DNA from: CALXOJ01 sp034120015
Lineage (GTDB): Bacteria > Spirochaetota > Spirochaetia > JAFGXN01
Direction of reading: 5' to 3'
Assembly (NCBI GenBank): GCA_034120015.1
Contig: JAXEIF010000007.1
Span: 1 to 64,000, forward strand
DNA length: 64,000 bases
Below, piece after piece: positions 50,961 to 60,319 of the stretch. Below the pieces are notes generated by a model that was given only the letters and a program-made list of their open reading frames with translations, made no database searches and was not told where the DNA came from. Numbering within the stretch: position 1 is the first letter of the stretch; the number at the start of each line of letters is the position of its first letter. The position numbers and the translations under genes were made by a program.

Positions 50961-53397
50961 ATTTAAAAAAAGAAGGATATAAACGAAACGGCTGCTCGAC
51001 ACCCGATTCCGGATGTCTGAAAAAAGTTTCCGTACGGGTTATCCGCATTCCATCAAAATCATCCGCAAACGGCAAAGCTTTTTTCAATGAGACATCCGCG
51101 ATTCTGATTCTCAGAAATGAATCTCCGATTTCCACGTGCGTCAGCAAGCGGTTTGTTTCCGACTCCTTTTGTACGGCATCGGTAAAACGGGAAAAACTCT
51201 CCTTTGATGACGATACTGCGGTAATCAGAAACTCCGATGATGAATAAAGACCCATCAAAGACGGCAAACGGGTCTGTTCTGGCACCGGAACGGCTTCCAT
51301 AAAAAGAAATTTCAGAGACGGAACGGAAACTGCATTAATCCGCTTCAGAAGAGTCTCAACCGGTTCCGCATTATACAGTTTTATACGCATATAATCTGCT
51401 TCGGAAGAATATCCGATCGGCAATGGATTGGCGAATTCCATTTTCGGCTTACGGTTAAAACCTTCCGTAAACTGTAATTTCCAGCCGGCACGATAAAAAA
51501 TCCGCTCCATCAAAGGAATCATATTTTTTTGCGAAATATACGTTGATGTACCCATACGCGAAAAACAGATCAGATACCAACCGGGTTGAGTACAAAGGAA
51601 ATCAGGAAAAGGTTTATCCGGAACCGAACTGTCGTTCGCTCTATCGACCTTAACCTCACGATTACAGCTTCCGCACGGATGTGTACAGGTTTTATCGCAG
51701 ATTTCCGTTAAAACAGGTCGACGGGATCGAAGAAATTCTTCCTTCAAATATCCGGATGAAATCAGAAGTGAAACATCATTCCACGGAAAACTTTCTTCCG
51801 ACGGTTTCAGAATTCTTTCGACATCCGCAACATGATTTGCCAAGACGTCTTCCCATGCCGTTCTGTTAAAATATTCACTCCAGGCATCAAGAACCGCTCC
51901 CTTACGGTAAGCTTCTTCCAATATCGAGGCGCAGGAAAAATCCCCTTTTGATAAAATACTTTCAATATATGAAATAAAGGGTTCGTGATAGTTAATTTTG
52001 ATTTTACGGTCATTCAAAAATTCGGATTTAATATCTTTCAAAATTGTTTTGGCATTTTCATACGGGAGCTGCGGCGCATACTGAAACGGAGTATGCGGTT
52101 TCGGAATAAAAGTTCCGATATTGACATTGACAGCCATATCGGAATAAGCGGAGACATCACGTATCAGGTCGGTTATCAATTTCTTTTCACGATCAGGACT
52201 GTCGATATAGTAAGGCAATCCGATCATAAAATAAAGTTTAATTAATTTCCAACCGCGTTTTTTTGCCGCATCGATAATCGCAAACAGTTTTTCACGGGAA
52301 ACATTTTTATTAACGGAACACTGACCGTCATCTCCGGGAGTTTCAACCGCCAGTGTTAAACCACTTTTCTTTATTCCCGAAAGCGGTTCCAGCAAATCAA
52401 GAGTAAAGGAATTCACTTTGATCGAAGGAAGAGAAAAGGAAACGTGTTCGTCACGGTACCGGTCGGAGAGAATCGTCATTAAATCGTAAATTCGTGAATA
52501 ATCTCCGGACGAAAGCGATGCGAGGGAAATTTCACGATAACCGAAACGATAAACAAGTTCATCAATTTCCGCTATAATATCATACAATGATTTTTCCCGA
52601 AGCGGTCGGTAATAGACTCCGGCCAAACAAAAACGGCAGCCGTTCGGACAGCCACGCATAATTTCCACGCTGCCGTGATCCTGAGACAACCGGATTAATG
52701 GAACGGGAAAATACCGGTATGACCGACGCTCAAGACGAGGAACAACTGCACGAATCGTACGCTTTCCGGGACGCCAATAATAAGGAGATTCTTCAAAAAA
52801 GTGCATTCGCTCCTTTCTGCTCAAAGACGGCGAAGCGGCAACGGCCGTATACGGTTCGTAACAGGCTTCAAATTCTCCGATACAAACATAATCGGCAAAC
52901 CGAGCCAACGGTGCCGGATTTGTTACAGCCGGACCGCCGATAATAACAATCGGATCGTTTTCCGTACGATCTTCCTTATGCAAAGGAATGCCGCCCGATT
53001 CAAGCAGTGCCAAAATATCGGTGTAAAGCAATTCCGAGGAAACCGTAATCAGCAGAAAATCAAACTCTTTTACCGGAGTTTTTGACTCCAAAGAGTATAA
53101 CGGTATTCCCCGTTCGGCAAAAAAAACAGAGGCATCGGGATAAGGAAGAAAAACCCGTTCGGCCAAAATACCGGGTTGGGAATTCAGTATCTCATATAAA
53201 ATCTTCACCGCCATGTTGCTCATACCGATCTCATAAGTATCGGGAAAACAAACGGCCGCTTTAATATAAACATCCTGCTTCAGGTCAGGATCGACACACC
53301 CGAATTCTCCTCCCATATACCGAACCGGATTCGAGATTTTTAAAAATTCTCCGGTCTCGATTAAATGATTGATTTTTTCTTTCAGACTCTGACTCAA
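50959..53397 (-). CDS. TIGR03960-type radical SAM protein with DUF2344 domain
   Basis: 812 residues. An N-terminal cobalamin-binding-like segment (VCFPDTYEIGMSNMAVKILYEILN, then IGGPAVTNP) is followed by a radical-SAM core with the cluster motif CPNGCRFC near residue 250. A cysteine-bearing joint (CDKTCTHPCGSCNREVKV) leads to a C-terminal TIGR03936/DUF2344 domain (SRMGTSTYISQKNMIPLMERIFYRAGWKLQFTEGFNRKPKMEFANPLPIG). Fused forms are typical in Clostridia and spirochaetes, often near ribosomal or RNase G genes. The substrate is unknown; tRNA or rRNA modification is a common guess. The start overlaps rodA (ATGA). Confidence 0.85.
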   Translation of the reverse strand: MSQSLKEKINHLIETGEFLKISNPVRYMGGEFGCVDPDLKQDVYIKAAVCFPDTYEIGMSNMAVKILYEILNSQPGILAERVFLPYPDASVFFAERGIPLYSLESKTPVKEFDFLLITVSSELLYTDILALLESGGIPLHKEDRTENDPIVIIGGPAVTNPAPLARFADYVCIGEFEACYEPYTAVAASPSLSRKERMHFFEESPYYWRPGKRTIRAVVPRLERRSYRYFPVPLIRLSQDHGSVEIMRGCPNGCRFCLAGVYYRPLREKSLYDIIAEIDELVYRFGYREISLASLSSGDYSRIYDLMTILSDRYRDEHVSFSLPSIKVNSFTLDLLEPLSGIKKSGLTLAVETPGDDGQCSVNKNVSREKLFAIIDAAKKRGWKLIKLYFMIGLPYYIDSPDREKKLITDLIRDVSAYSDMAVNVNIGTFIPKPHTPFQYAPQLPYENAKTILKDIKSEFLNDRKIKINYHEPFISYIESILSKGDFSCASILEEAYRKGAVLDAWSEYFNRTAWEDVLANHVADVERILKPSEESFPWNDVSLLISSGYLKEEFLRSRRPVLTEICDKTCTHPCGSCNREVKVDRANDSSVPDKPFPDFLCTQPGWYLICFSRMGTSTYISQKNMIPLMERIFYRAGWKLQFTEGFNRKPKMEFANPLPIGYSSEADYMRIKLYNAEPVETLLKRINAVSVPSLKFLFMEAVPVPEQTRLPSLMGLYSSSEFLITAVSSSKESFSRFTDAVQKESETNRLLTHVEIGDSFLRIRIADVSLKKALPFADDFDGMRITRTETFFRHPESGVEQPFRLYPSFFK

Positions 53398-54725
53398 ATT
53401 CCGAACCTCCGCATTCGGATGTTTAACACAAAAGCAATCCCGATAAGCGAAGAAATCAAAGATGATCCGCCGTATGAAATAAAGATTAACGGAATTCCGG
53501 TAATCGGCATTACTCCTATTGTCATACCGATATTAATAACCATGTGATAAAAAATCAAAGCAAAAACGCCGATGCATATCAATCTTCCGAAAACATCTTT
53601 TGCATCGCGGGCAGCAAGAAGTATTTTGAGCATGATCATAGCAAAAAGAGCCAAAACAAAAAAACAACCTGCAAAACCCCACTCCTCCGCAATCGTCGAG
53701 AAAATAAAATCGGTACTACGTTGAGGCAAAAAATCATATTTCCCCAACGTTCCGTTCATAAATCCTTTTCCGGAAAAGCCTCCGGAACCGATTACGGTCA
53801 GCGACTGAAGGATATGGTATCCCGAACCGTACGGGTCGACTTTCGGATCCAGGAATACAATCAGTCGTTTTATCTGATAATCCTTCAAAACATCCGATGC
53901 TATTTTCCCCAAAATCAGTGAAATAAAAAAAATCAGTGATATATAAGAAATTTTGTAAAAAAAAGATTTTTTGTAAACAAAGAATCCGATGGCAGAAACA
54001 GCAAAAATAAAAAACCAGAAAAATAAAAACGGAAAATAATATGACGGATCTGTCAGAAGCAGGAGAATGGGAATTTTTCTTTTGGCAATAAGAATCTCCC
54101 AATGAGGAAGAACCGTAATCACGGAAGTCAGAAGAACCACCATCAGTGAGAAAAAAATATATCGTGAATTCCCACCTCCGACATAAAACATTATAAAAAA
54201 AACAGCGAAATAAACCGAAGCGGTTCCCAAATCCGGCTGAAGCAGAACCAGACCGGCAGGAACAAGCATCAGCAAGAATCCTTCGGCAAAGACTTTCATT
54301 GTCCTGATTTCTTTTTGTTTATTTTCGATAAAACGGGCAAAAATCAAAATATAAGCGATTTTTACAAACTCGGACGGCTGAATTCCGAAACCGGCAATAC
54401 CGATCCACGAACGGGATCCATTAATCAGCGGACTGAAAATCAGCAGAAAAACCAAAACAATTAATGATAAACAGTACAGATAAACCGATAAAAAACGAAA
54501 CCGGCTGTAATCGACAAAAAGAATCAAAACAGAAAAGACTATTCCGATAACACAAAAAACAATCTGCTTAATAAATTCAGATGATGTCTGAAAATTATCC
54601 GAATTAATTCCGCTGGAATAAATAAACAGAATTCCGACCGTACAAAGTGCAAGGACCATAACGGCGAGAAAAAAATCAAATCCGAAAAAAGATTTTTTTT
54701 GATCGCTGAACCCGGTATTATTCAT
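53394..54725 (-). CDS. rodA: Peptidoglycan glycosyltransferase RodA (SEDS)
   Basis: RodA, 443 residues with about ten membrane helices. It polymerises glycan strands of the lateral wall with PBP2. Signatures: INGSRSWIGIAGFGIQPSEFVKIAYI, LLQPDLGTASVYFAVFFIMFYVGGG, then RSTDFIFSTIAEEWGFAGCF and GVMPITGIPLIFISYGGSSLISSLIGIA near the end. It overlaps the PBP2 gene by eight bases and the radical-SAM gene by four. Confidence 0.96.
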   Translation of the reverse strand: MNNTGFSDQKKSFFGFDFFLAVMVLALCTVGILFIYSSGINSDNFQTSSEFIKQIVFCVIGIVFSVLILFVDYSRFRFLSVYLYCLSLIVLVFLLIFSPLINGSRSWIGIAGFGIQPSEFVKIAYILIFARFIENKQKEIRTMKVFAEGFLLMLVPAGLVLLQPDLGTASVYFAVFFIMFYVGGGNSRYIFFSLMVVLLTSVITVLPHWEILIAKRKIPILLLLTDPSYYFPFLFFWFFIFAVSAIGFFVYKKSFFYKISYISLIFFISLILGKIASDVLKDYQIKRLIVFLDPKVDPYGSGYHILQSLTVIGSGGFSGKGFMNGTLGKYDFLPQRSTDFIFSTIAEEWGFAGCFFVLALFAMIMLKILLAARDAKDVFGRLICIGVFALIFYHMVINIGMTIGVMPITGIPLIFISYGGSSLISSLIGIAFVLNIRMRRFGI

Positions 54726-56592
54726 TTTTGTATTTCTCCAAATCGGGGAAAAGCCATTGCCATCTCAATGCTTTGACAGCCTCATAAAAATTCTGATTGC
54801 CGAAGATTCCCTGGTATATGATATTGGCGGCAAAAGGAGTCCACCACTGATACTCCGTCCCTGCCTGAGGTTCGATAACAATGGAAACAAGAATCTGATC
54901 TTCGGGCGGTGCGTCATAAGGCGCATAAGAAATAAACCAGCTGGCATAATTATCGGCAAACCCGGCTGTCTGACCGGTTCCCGTTTTCCCGGCAACTTTA
55001 ACCAGTCGTGTTGTCAATACGTTTTTGGCTGTTCCCGTCAGACAGGTTTCCCTCAATGCTCTTCTGATTTTTTCATAGGTTTTCGGATCCATATCAACGG
55101 AATGAATAACTTCCGGCATCACTTCGGAAAGAATTCGCCCCGATTCGGGATCCCGAATCGCTTTTAAAACGTGCGGTTTATAAATTTTTCCGTCATTCAG
55201 AATCATTGCATAGGCATTGGCCATTTGCAGCGGCGTAACGGTTAAAAACCCCTGACCGATGGACATGTTGATGGTATCTCCCCCAACCCAACGCCGCGAA
55301 TACTGCTTCAGCTTCCATTCCGGTGTCGGCAGTGTCCCGGACGCTTCTTCCGGTAAATCAATAAACGATTTTTCGCCCAAAGCAAATTTCCCGGCATACT
55401 CGGCCATCAGAGAAATATCGGAAAACTGATGGGCTATTGTATAAAAATAAATGTTGCATGATTCGGAAATAGCCGATCTGAGATTTACATTTCCATGACC
55501 GCTTCGTTTATTGCAATGAAAATAACGGTCGCCTATAAAAACTTTTCCGGTACACTTTACCGTGTATGATTCCGGAACCAGATTTTCTTCGAGGATCATT
55601 GCCGCCATTACCGACTTAAAAGTCGATGCGGGAGGATAAACAGCACTGATACTGCGATTAAAAAACGGGTTACGTTTATCATTATAATAATCGGAAAGCT
55701 GCCGGCTGTTTTCATTCAAATAAAAAACATTGGGATCGATCCACGGATATGAAACCATCGCAAGAATTTCTCCTGTTGCCGGCTTCAGAACAATCACCGA
55801 TCCGGGTCGGTTCCCCAATGCATCCTCGCATAACTTCTGGATGCGACGGTCAATCGTTAAAACCAGTGAATTACCCGTTACGGGGGGAATATCGGAAATG
55901 GCATCTCCCGCAATTGTACGGCCTTTTACATCAACCGACTGAAACCTCTTGCCGTCTATGCCTCGCAGAAGCGAATCGTACTCCTTTTCAATACCCGACT
56001 TGCCGATTTGGGAATATCCGCGGTATCCCTGATTGTACAAAAAACGGAGTTCATTCTGACTGATTTTATTGATATATCCGACAATATGAAAGAGCGAACC
56101 TACATCTTCATAATTTCTTACAGAAAAATTTTTCCAGTAAACACCGGGATACAAATCACCGTGTTCGGCAATCATAATAATATCCGACAGTTCGACACCG
56201 GAAACAATCTCAATAGGAGAATAAGAACGGTATTTTGAAGGAGGAATTTTCTCCGAAAGCGTTTTATACGGAATATCCAACACATAGGCGAGATCGGTTA
56301 AAACATCCTCCATCTTCCCGTAAGGAACATCGGCCGGGATGATTTCGACAGAAAAAGTATCGCGATTGGAGGCCAGCAGCTTATTGTTACAATCCAGGAT
56401 ATCCCCCCGTAAAGCAGGTATCCGAATTTCCCTTCTGGCCAGATTGATCGCTTTCTCCTGATATTGAGCCTGATTGACAATCTGTAAAACAAACAAACGG
56501 ACAGCAATCAAAAAAAAAGTAATCCCCGAAAACAAGAGCAAAACAAAAATACGATGTTTGAGATCCTGCTGTCGAATTTTGTTATCTGCCAT
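54718..56592 (-). CDS. mrdA: Penicillin-binding protein 2
   Basis: PBP2, 624 residues from the ATG at 56592 (MADNKIRQQDLKHR); upstream in-frame starts fall deep in mreD. A membrane helix (about 15-37) leads to the dimerisation domain (IPALRGDILDCNNKLLASNRDTFSVEII) and a transpeptidase domain with SxxK as STFK near 320, SCN near 375 and KTG as GKTGTGQT near 535. It crosslinks side-wall peptidoglycan within the elongasome and is a beta-lactam target. It overlaps mreD by 11 bases. Confidence 0.95.
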   Translation of the reverse strand: MADNKIRQQDLKHRIFVLLLFSGITFFLIAVRLFVLQIVNQAQYQEKAINLARREIRIPALRGDILDCNNKLLASNRDTFSVEIIPADVPYGKMEDVLTDLAYVLDIPYKTLSEKIPPSKYRSYSPIEIVSGVELSDIIMIAEHGDLYPGVYWKNFSVRNYEDVGSLFHIVGYINKISQNELRFLYNQGYRGYSQIGKSGIEKEYDSLLRGIDGKRFQSVDVKGRTIAGDAISDIPPVTGNSLVLTIDRRIQKLCEDALGNRPGSVIVLKPATGEILAMVSYPWIDPNVFYLNENSRQLSDYYNDKRNPFFNRSISAVYPPASTFKSVMAAMILEENLVPESYTVKCTGKVFIGDRYFHCNKRSGHGNVNLRSAISESCNIYFYTIAHQFSDISLMAEYAGKFALGEKSFIDLPEEASGTLPTPEWKLKQYSRRWVGGDTINMSIGQGFLTVTPLQMANAYAMILNDGKIYKPHVLKAIRDPESGRILSEVMPEVIHSVDMDPKTYEKIRRALRETCLTGTAKNVLTTRLVKVAGKTGTGQTAGFADNYASWFISYAPYDAPPEDQILVSIVIEPQAGTEYQWWTPFAANIIYQGIFGNQNFYEAVKALRWQWLFPDLEKYKNE

Positions 56593-57097
56593 TTTCGATG
56601 ATTCCGACCCGTCTGAAAAAATAACGTCTGAAAAGAAAAGCCGCAAAAGGACTTAAGATTATATTTATCACTAACTGTATTCCCGCATTCAGCAAAAACC
56701 GGCTCCATTCAATCGAATAAAAAATTTTCAAAAGACAAATGGCCGTACCGAAATAAATCAAAGAAGAAATACAGGCAAACAGAGCCGGTAGAACAATACC
56801 GGTCAAATAAAATTTTCCGGAAAAAAGCCCGATAACATATCCGAGGAGTGTAAATATAAACGCATAGAATCCGTATGTGGTTCCGAAACAGTCCAGTATC
56901 AGGCCGAAAAGAAATCCGATCTTATATGAAGCCGATTTACCCAAATAAAATGAAAGGAAAATAAAATAAACAAAAAACAGATTAATATTTCCCCAGAAAT
57001 AATCAAAAAAACGAATAAACAATCCCTGCATCACGGCAAAGAACATCAAAACGAAAAAATGAACCAAAATCCTTTTTGTACGGACATTATAATACAT
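56582..57097 (-). CDS. mreD: Rod shape-determining protein MreD
   Basis: 171 residues with about five membrane helices and little loop sequence. Identified mainly by position between mreC and PBP2 and by the MreD-like pattern (LFFVYFIFLSFYLGKSASYKIGFLFGLILDCFG). It links MreC to the elongasome in the inner membrane. It starts one base after the mreC stop. Confidence 0.88.
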   Translation of the reverse strand: MYYNVRTKRILVHFFVLMFFAVMQGLFIRFFDYFWGNINLFFVYFIFLSFYLGKSASYKIGFLFGLILDCFGTTYGFYAFIFTLLGYVIGLFSGKFYLTGIVLPALFACISSLIYFGTAICLLKIFYSIEWSRFLLNAGIQLVINIILSPFAAFLFRRYFFRRVGIIENGR

Positions 57098-57098
57098 T

Positions 57099-57956
57099 TC
57101 AAAGCTCCGGTGTTTTTGCTTTTAAAACCTGAACATATTCCAACTGAGAAAATTCGATAACAGGCTTCAGATACAAAATGGTTGTTTCTTCTTTTCCCGA
57201 GACAATCTGATCGACATAACCGATGGGAATTCCGTAAGGATAAACGGACTGCATACCGGACGTCACTACCAAATCCCCGATCTTAATTTCATCCGTAGCC
57301 GTTTGTGACACGTATTTCATCAAAATATAGTCGGATGTATATCCCAAACCGGACACAAGACCGTCGTAGCGGGATTCCAGCAGGCGGGCAGCTACCGAAC
57401 AGCCGTTCGAAAATAACGGCATAACATCGGACGACGAATATCCGGTCATTATGACCAGACCGACCAATCCGTATTTACCCCGTTGGGAGACAATAACGGG
57501 CATATATTTTTCGACACCTTCACGGGTGCCGCATCCGATTTTGAAATACGAATGAAAATTTCCGGGGTCTTTGGCAATCACATTAGTCGTAATATGTTCG
57601 TAAGCGAGTTGCCGGGAAATGTGCATCTGCTCCTTTAAAAGCTCATTTTCTATTCGAAGATTTTCCAGAGTGTTTAAAAAGTGATAATTCTCTTCGACAA
57701 CCTTTTCCAACTGTTCATATTCGGCTTTTAACTGCTTCAGTTCGGAAATCGAATTGACAGTTCCCGAAAAAAAATTAAAAACGGTATAATAGCCCTTCTG
57801 GAAAAACGAGACAAACGAATACCCGATTTTACCGACTCCGCCTATTCCGGCCGGAGTCGTAAAAACAAGCAATGAAAAAGAGAACGCGATACATACGGCA
57901 AATAATGCCGTATCCTTGTGCTTTTTTATTTTCTGAGTCAATCGGGATGAAAACAT
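57099..57956 (-). CDS. mreC: Rod shape-determining protein MreC
   Basis: 285 residues. One N-terminal membrane helix (about 17-34), a coiled coil (SISELKQLKAEYEQLEKVVEENYHFLNTLENLRIENELLKEQM, about 65-110) and the beta-rich periplasmic core (VIAKDPGNFHSYFKIGCGTREGVEKYMPVIVSQRGKYGLVGLV, and GDLVVTSGMQSVYPYGIPIGYV). It activates PBP2/RodA. It starts six bases after mreB. Confidence 0.95.
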   Translation of the reverse strand: MFSSRLTQKIKKHKDTALFAVCIAFSFSLLVFTTPAGIGGVGKIGYSFVSFFQKGYYTVFNFFSGTVNSISELKQLKAEYEQLEKVVEENYHFLNTLENLRIENELLKEQMHISRQLAYEHITTNVIAKDPGNFHSYFKIGCGTREGVEKYMPVIVSQRGKYGLVGLVIMTGYSSSDVMPLFSNGCSVAARLLESRYDGLVSGLGYTSDYILMKYVSQTATDEIKIGDLVVTSGMQSVYPYGIPIGYVDQIVSGKEETTILYLKPVIEFSQLEYVQVLKAKTPEL

Positions 57957-57962
57957 CTCTGC

Positions 57963-58997
57963 TTACAGATCGTTGTACAGGTTATTGTCTCCGTAGCTGT
58001 TTTTGACCGAGTCGAAGTACATTCCGGCACCTTTGGCAACACACAGCAACGGATCTTCGGCAACAATCACGGGAACTTTTGTCTGATTGGATATATACTG
58101 TCCGAATCCTTTCAGCAGCGCACCGCCTCCGGTCAGAACAATACCCCGCTCGATAATATCGGCTGCCAATTCGGCAGGAGTCGCAGCCAGCGTTTTTTTG
58201 ATTTCCTCCAGAATTAAGTCGACAGAGGAAAGCAGCGAATCGCGTACTTCGACAGAGTCCAGTTCGATACGGCGCGGCAACCCCGTAATCGTATCCACAC
58301 CCTTTACTTCTTTTTTCTCGATTTTGTCGTCGGGAAGAACATTTCCGATACTGATTTTTATTTCCTCGGCCGTTGACTGTCCGATAATCAAATTTCGTTT
58401 ATCGCGAACATATTTGATAATCGATTCGTCAAATTCATCTCCTCCGACCCGAATGGCTCTCGTGACCACCATATTGCCGTAGGAAATTACGGAAATTTCG
58501 GAAGTCCCGCCGCCGACATCGCAAACCATATTCCCGACCGGATCATGAATCGGCATACCGGCGCCGATAGCTGCTGCCAGCGACTCTTCAATCAAAATAA
58601 CATTCCTGGCACCGGCTTTCATGGCGCTTTCCACAACGGCACGTCTTTCGACATCGGTAATGCAGGACGGAACACCGATTACCATCCGAGGTTTAATGAA
58701 AAACCGTTTTTTAATGACCTGTGAGCAAAAGTAACGGATCATCTTTTCGGTTGTATCCAAATCGGCTATCACACCGTCACGCAACGGCCGAATCGTAATT
58801 ATTTTATCGGGTGTTCGCCACAGCATACGTTTGGCTTCCTGTCCGACGGCAACAACCCGTTTGGTTCCTCTTTCAATCGCAACAACCGACGGTTCTTTTA
58901 AAACAATGCCCCGGCCTCTTAAATAGACCAGAGTATTACATGTTCCCAAGTCCATACCGATATCGGTTGAAAATGTATCCAAAATATTTTTTTTCAT
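57963..58997 (-). CDS. mreB: Rod shape-determining actin homologue MreB
   Basis: MreB, 344 residues. Actin-fold motifs: phosphate-1 DIGMDLGTCNTLVYLRGRGIV, phosphate-2 VCDVGGGTSEISVIS near 168, and the adenosine loop GIVLTGGGALLKGF near 295. It directs elongasome movement. GGGGAGGA is upstream of the ATG. In long spirochaetes the flagella also shape the cell, but the mreBCD-pbp2-rodA block is complete here. Confidence 0.98.
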   Translation of the reverse strand: MKKNILDTFSTDIGMDLGTCNTLVYLRGRGIVLKEPSVVAIERGTKRVVAVGQEAKRMLWRTPDKIITIRPLRDGVIADLDTTEKMIRYFCSQVIKKRFFIKPRMVIGVPSCITDVERRAVVESAMKAGARNVILIEESLAAAIGAGMPIHDPVGNMVCDVGGGTSEISVISYGNMVVTRAIRVGGDEFDESIIKYVRDKRNLIIGQSTAEEIKISIGNVLPDDKIEKKEVKGVDTITGLPRRIELDSVEVRDSLLSSVDLILEEIKKTLAATPAELAADIIERGIVLTGGGALLKGFGQYISNQTKVPVIVAEDPLLCVAKGAGMYFDSVKNSYGDNNLYNDL

Positions 58998-59013
58998 TTC
59001 CCGAATCCTCCCC

Positions 59014-59958
59014 TTAATGATTTAATTCCATTAACGCCCCCATATGGGTCGGTTGTAATTTAATTGCTTTTCTCCACTCGGCACGTGCCTGAATAATATT
59101 ATTCATTTTTTTATAAACAAGTCCCAGATTATAATGGGCATCAGCAGAATCGACTTCTTCCAAAATATCACTGTACAGACGAATCGCCTCTTCATACCGA
59201 TTCTGTTCCAAATATGTTTTTGCCTTCCAAAAATCACAGCTCAGTTTGACTTTGTCGTCTTTCGTCTGACTGCGAATCATATCAAGACTTTCCATTGCCA
59301 GAGGATAATTTTTCTGATGATAATAAGTAATGGCAATTAAGAGATTCGAGACATCGGAATCACCTTCCACTTTTTTCAGCCAGTTTAAACTCTCATCAAA
59401 CATTCCGATTCGGGAAAAAGCCATTCCGAGAAAATAATAGGTCTCGTTTTTATGATCCTTATACCCGAGATCCAAAGAAGAGCGGAAATAAACAATTGAC
59501 TCGTCAAGGTAAAACGTTCCCTTCATGTAGTAAATTCGTCCCAGAAAATAATCGATTTTCCCGGTCAGCCGGCTTTCGTCCAGGACACGAACTTTTCGTA
59601 ACGAAAGCGCGGCACGATCCAGATAAGTCAACTGCTCTTCAAAAGAGTTCAGCTGAATGGCATAGTAATAATTGGCAAAGCCGTCATATATCAACGCTTT
59701 CTTATCAAATGGATCCTTTGTAAGAATTTCCGAGGTCACATCCATAACCAGATCATATTTTTTCTCGGAAAAAAGAGTTTCGTAATCGCCGTTCAGACGT
59801 TCGTCTTTTTTGAACCACTCGGAAAACCACCCGAGGGTAACGCCCAAGATAATAAAAACCGTAACGGCCGCTGGAATAACAACGGCAGCCGTGATTTTCA
59901 GGGCACGAACGGCTTTTCTCTTCGGCGATTGATAAAAAACGTAACTCTTCTTACTCAT
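59014..59958 (-). CDS. Membrane-anchored TPR protein between rnpB and mreB
   Basis: 314 residues from the ATG at 59958, six bases after GTGGAG; an upstream GTG adds four residues. A basic N-terminus and one membrane helix (about 22-45) are followed by several TPR units outside (KIDYFLGRIYYMKGTFYLDESIVYFRSSLDLG, ETYYFLGMAFSRIGMFDESLNWLKKVEGD, ADAHYNLGLVYKKMNNIIQARAEWRKAIKLQP). A related TPR gene sits here in treponemes. It starts 24 bases after the rnpB 3' end and precedes mreB by 16 bases, suggesting a shape or wall role (inference). Confidence 0.8.
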   Translation of the reverse strand: MSKKSYVFYQSPKRKAVRALKITAAVVIPAAVTVFIILGVTLGWFSEWFKKDERLNGDYETLFSEKKYDLVMDVTSEILTKDPFDKKALIYDGFANYYYAIQLNSFEEQLTYLDRAALSLRKVRVLDESRLTGKIDYFLGRIYYMKGTFYLDESIVYFRSSLDLGYKDHKNETYYFLGMAFSRIGMFDESLNWLKKVEGDSDVSNLLIAITYYHQKNYPLAMESLDMIRSQTKDDKVKLSCDFWKAKTYLEQNRYEEAIRLYSDILEEVDSADAHYNLGLVYKKMNNIIQARAEWRKAIKLQPTHMGALMELNH

Positions 59959-59975
59959 AAGAATCTCCACTGTTC

Positions 59976-59982
59976 AAAAAAA
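59976..59982 (-). terminator. T-run after rnpB P1 helix
   Basis: Seven T directly after the closing P1 helix. This may terminate part of the transcripts; the rest must continue if the TPR gene has no promoter of its own. Confidence 0.4.
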
Positions 59983-60309
59983 CAGACCTGTAAGCCGGGT
60001 TCTGTTTATGCAGTCATCTATCTGCCGGCTCCCTTACGAAAGCCGTGTAGCAGTTTACCCGCAACCATAGGGCGAACAACCCGATTGCCTATTTAACCTT
60101 GCTCCGAATGAGGTTTGCCAACAGCGCCGTTACCGGCGTTGCGGTGAGCTCTTACCTCACCATTTCACCATTGCCCGCTATTGCAGGCTGTATCTTTTCT
60201 GTTGCACTTTCTGTACCGTCCGAAGACGATCCCGGATGTTATCCGGCATTCTGTTCTGCGGAGCCCGGACTTTCCTCTTTTCCAAACTGAAAAGCGACTG
60301 CTCGGTCTG
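59983..60309 (-). ncRNA. rnpB: RNase P RNA
   Basis: About 327 nt of bacterial type A-like RNase P RNA, the catalytic RNA that trims tRNA 5' leaders. The conserved 5' segment GAGGAAAGTCCGGGCTCC lies at 60277-60260, and the AGAGCTCACCGCAA-like region is in the middle. AGATAGATGACTGC is near the 3' side, and ACAGAACCCGGCTTAC at 60005-59990 provides the second half of the core. The ends pair (CAGACC with GGTCTG, helix P1), and seven T follow at once, which could act as terminator. It sits 10 bases after the zinc-ribbon gene and 24 before the TPR gene. Confidence 0.96.
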
Positions 60310-60319
60310 TTAAAATTAA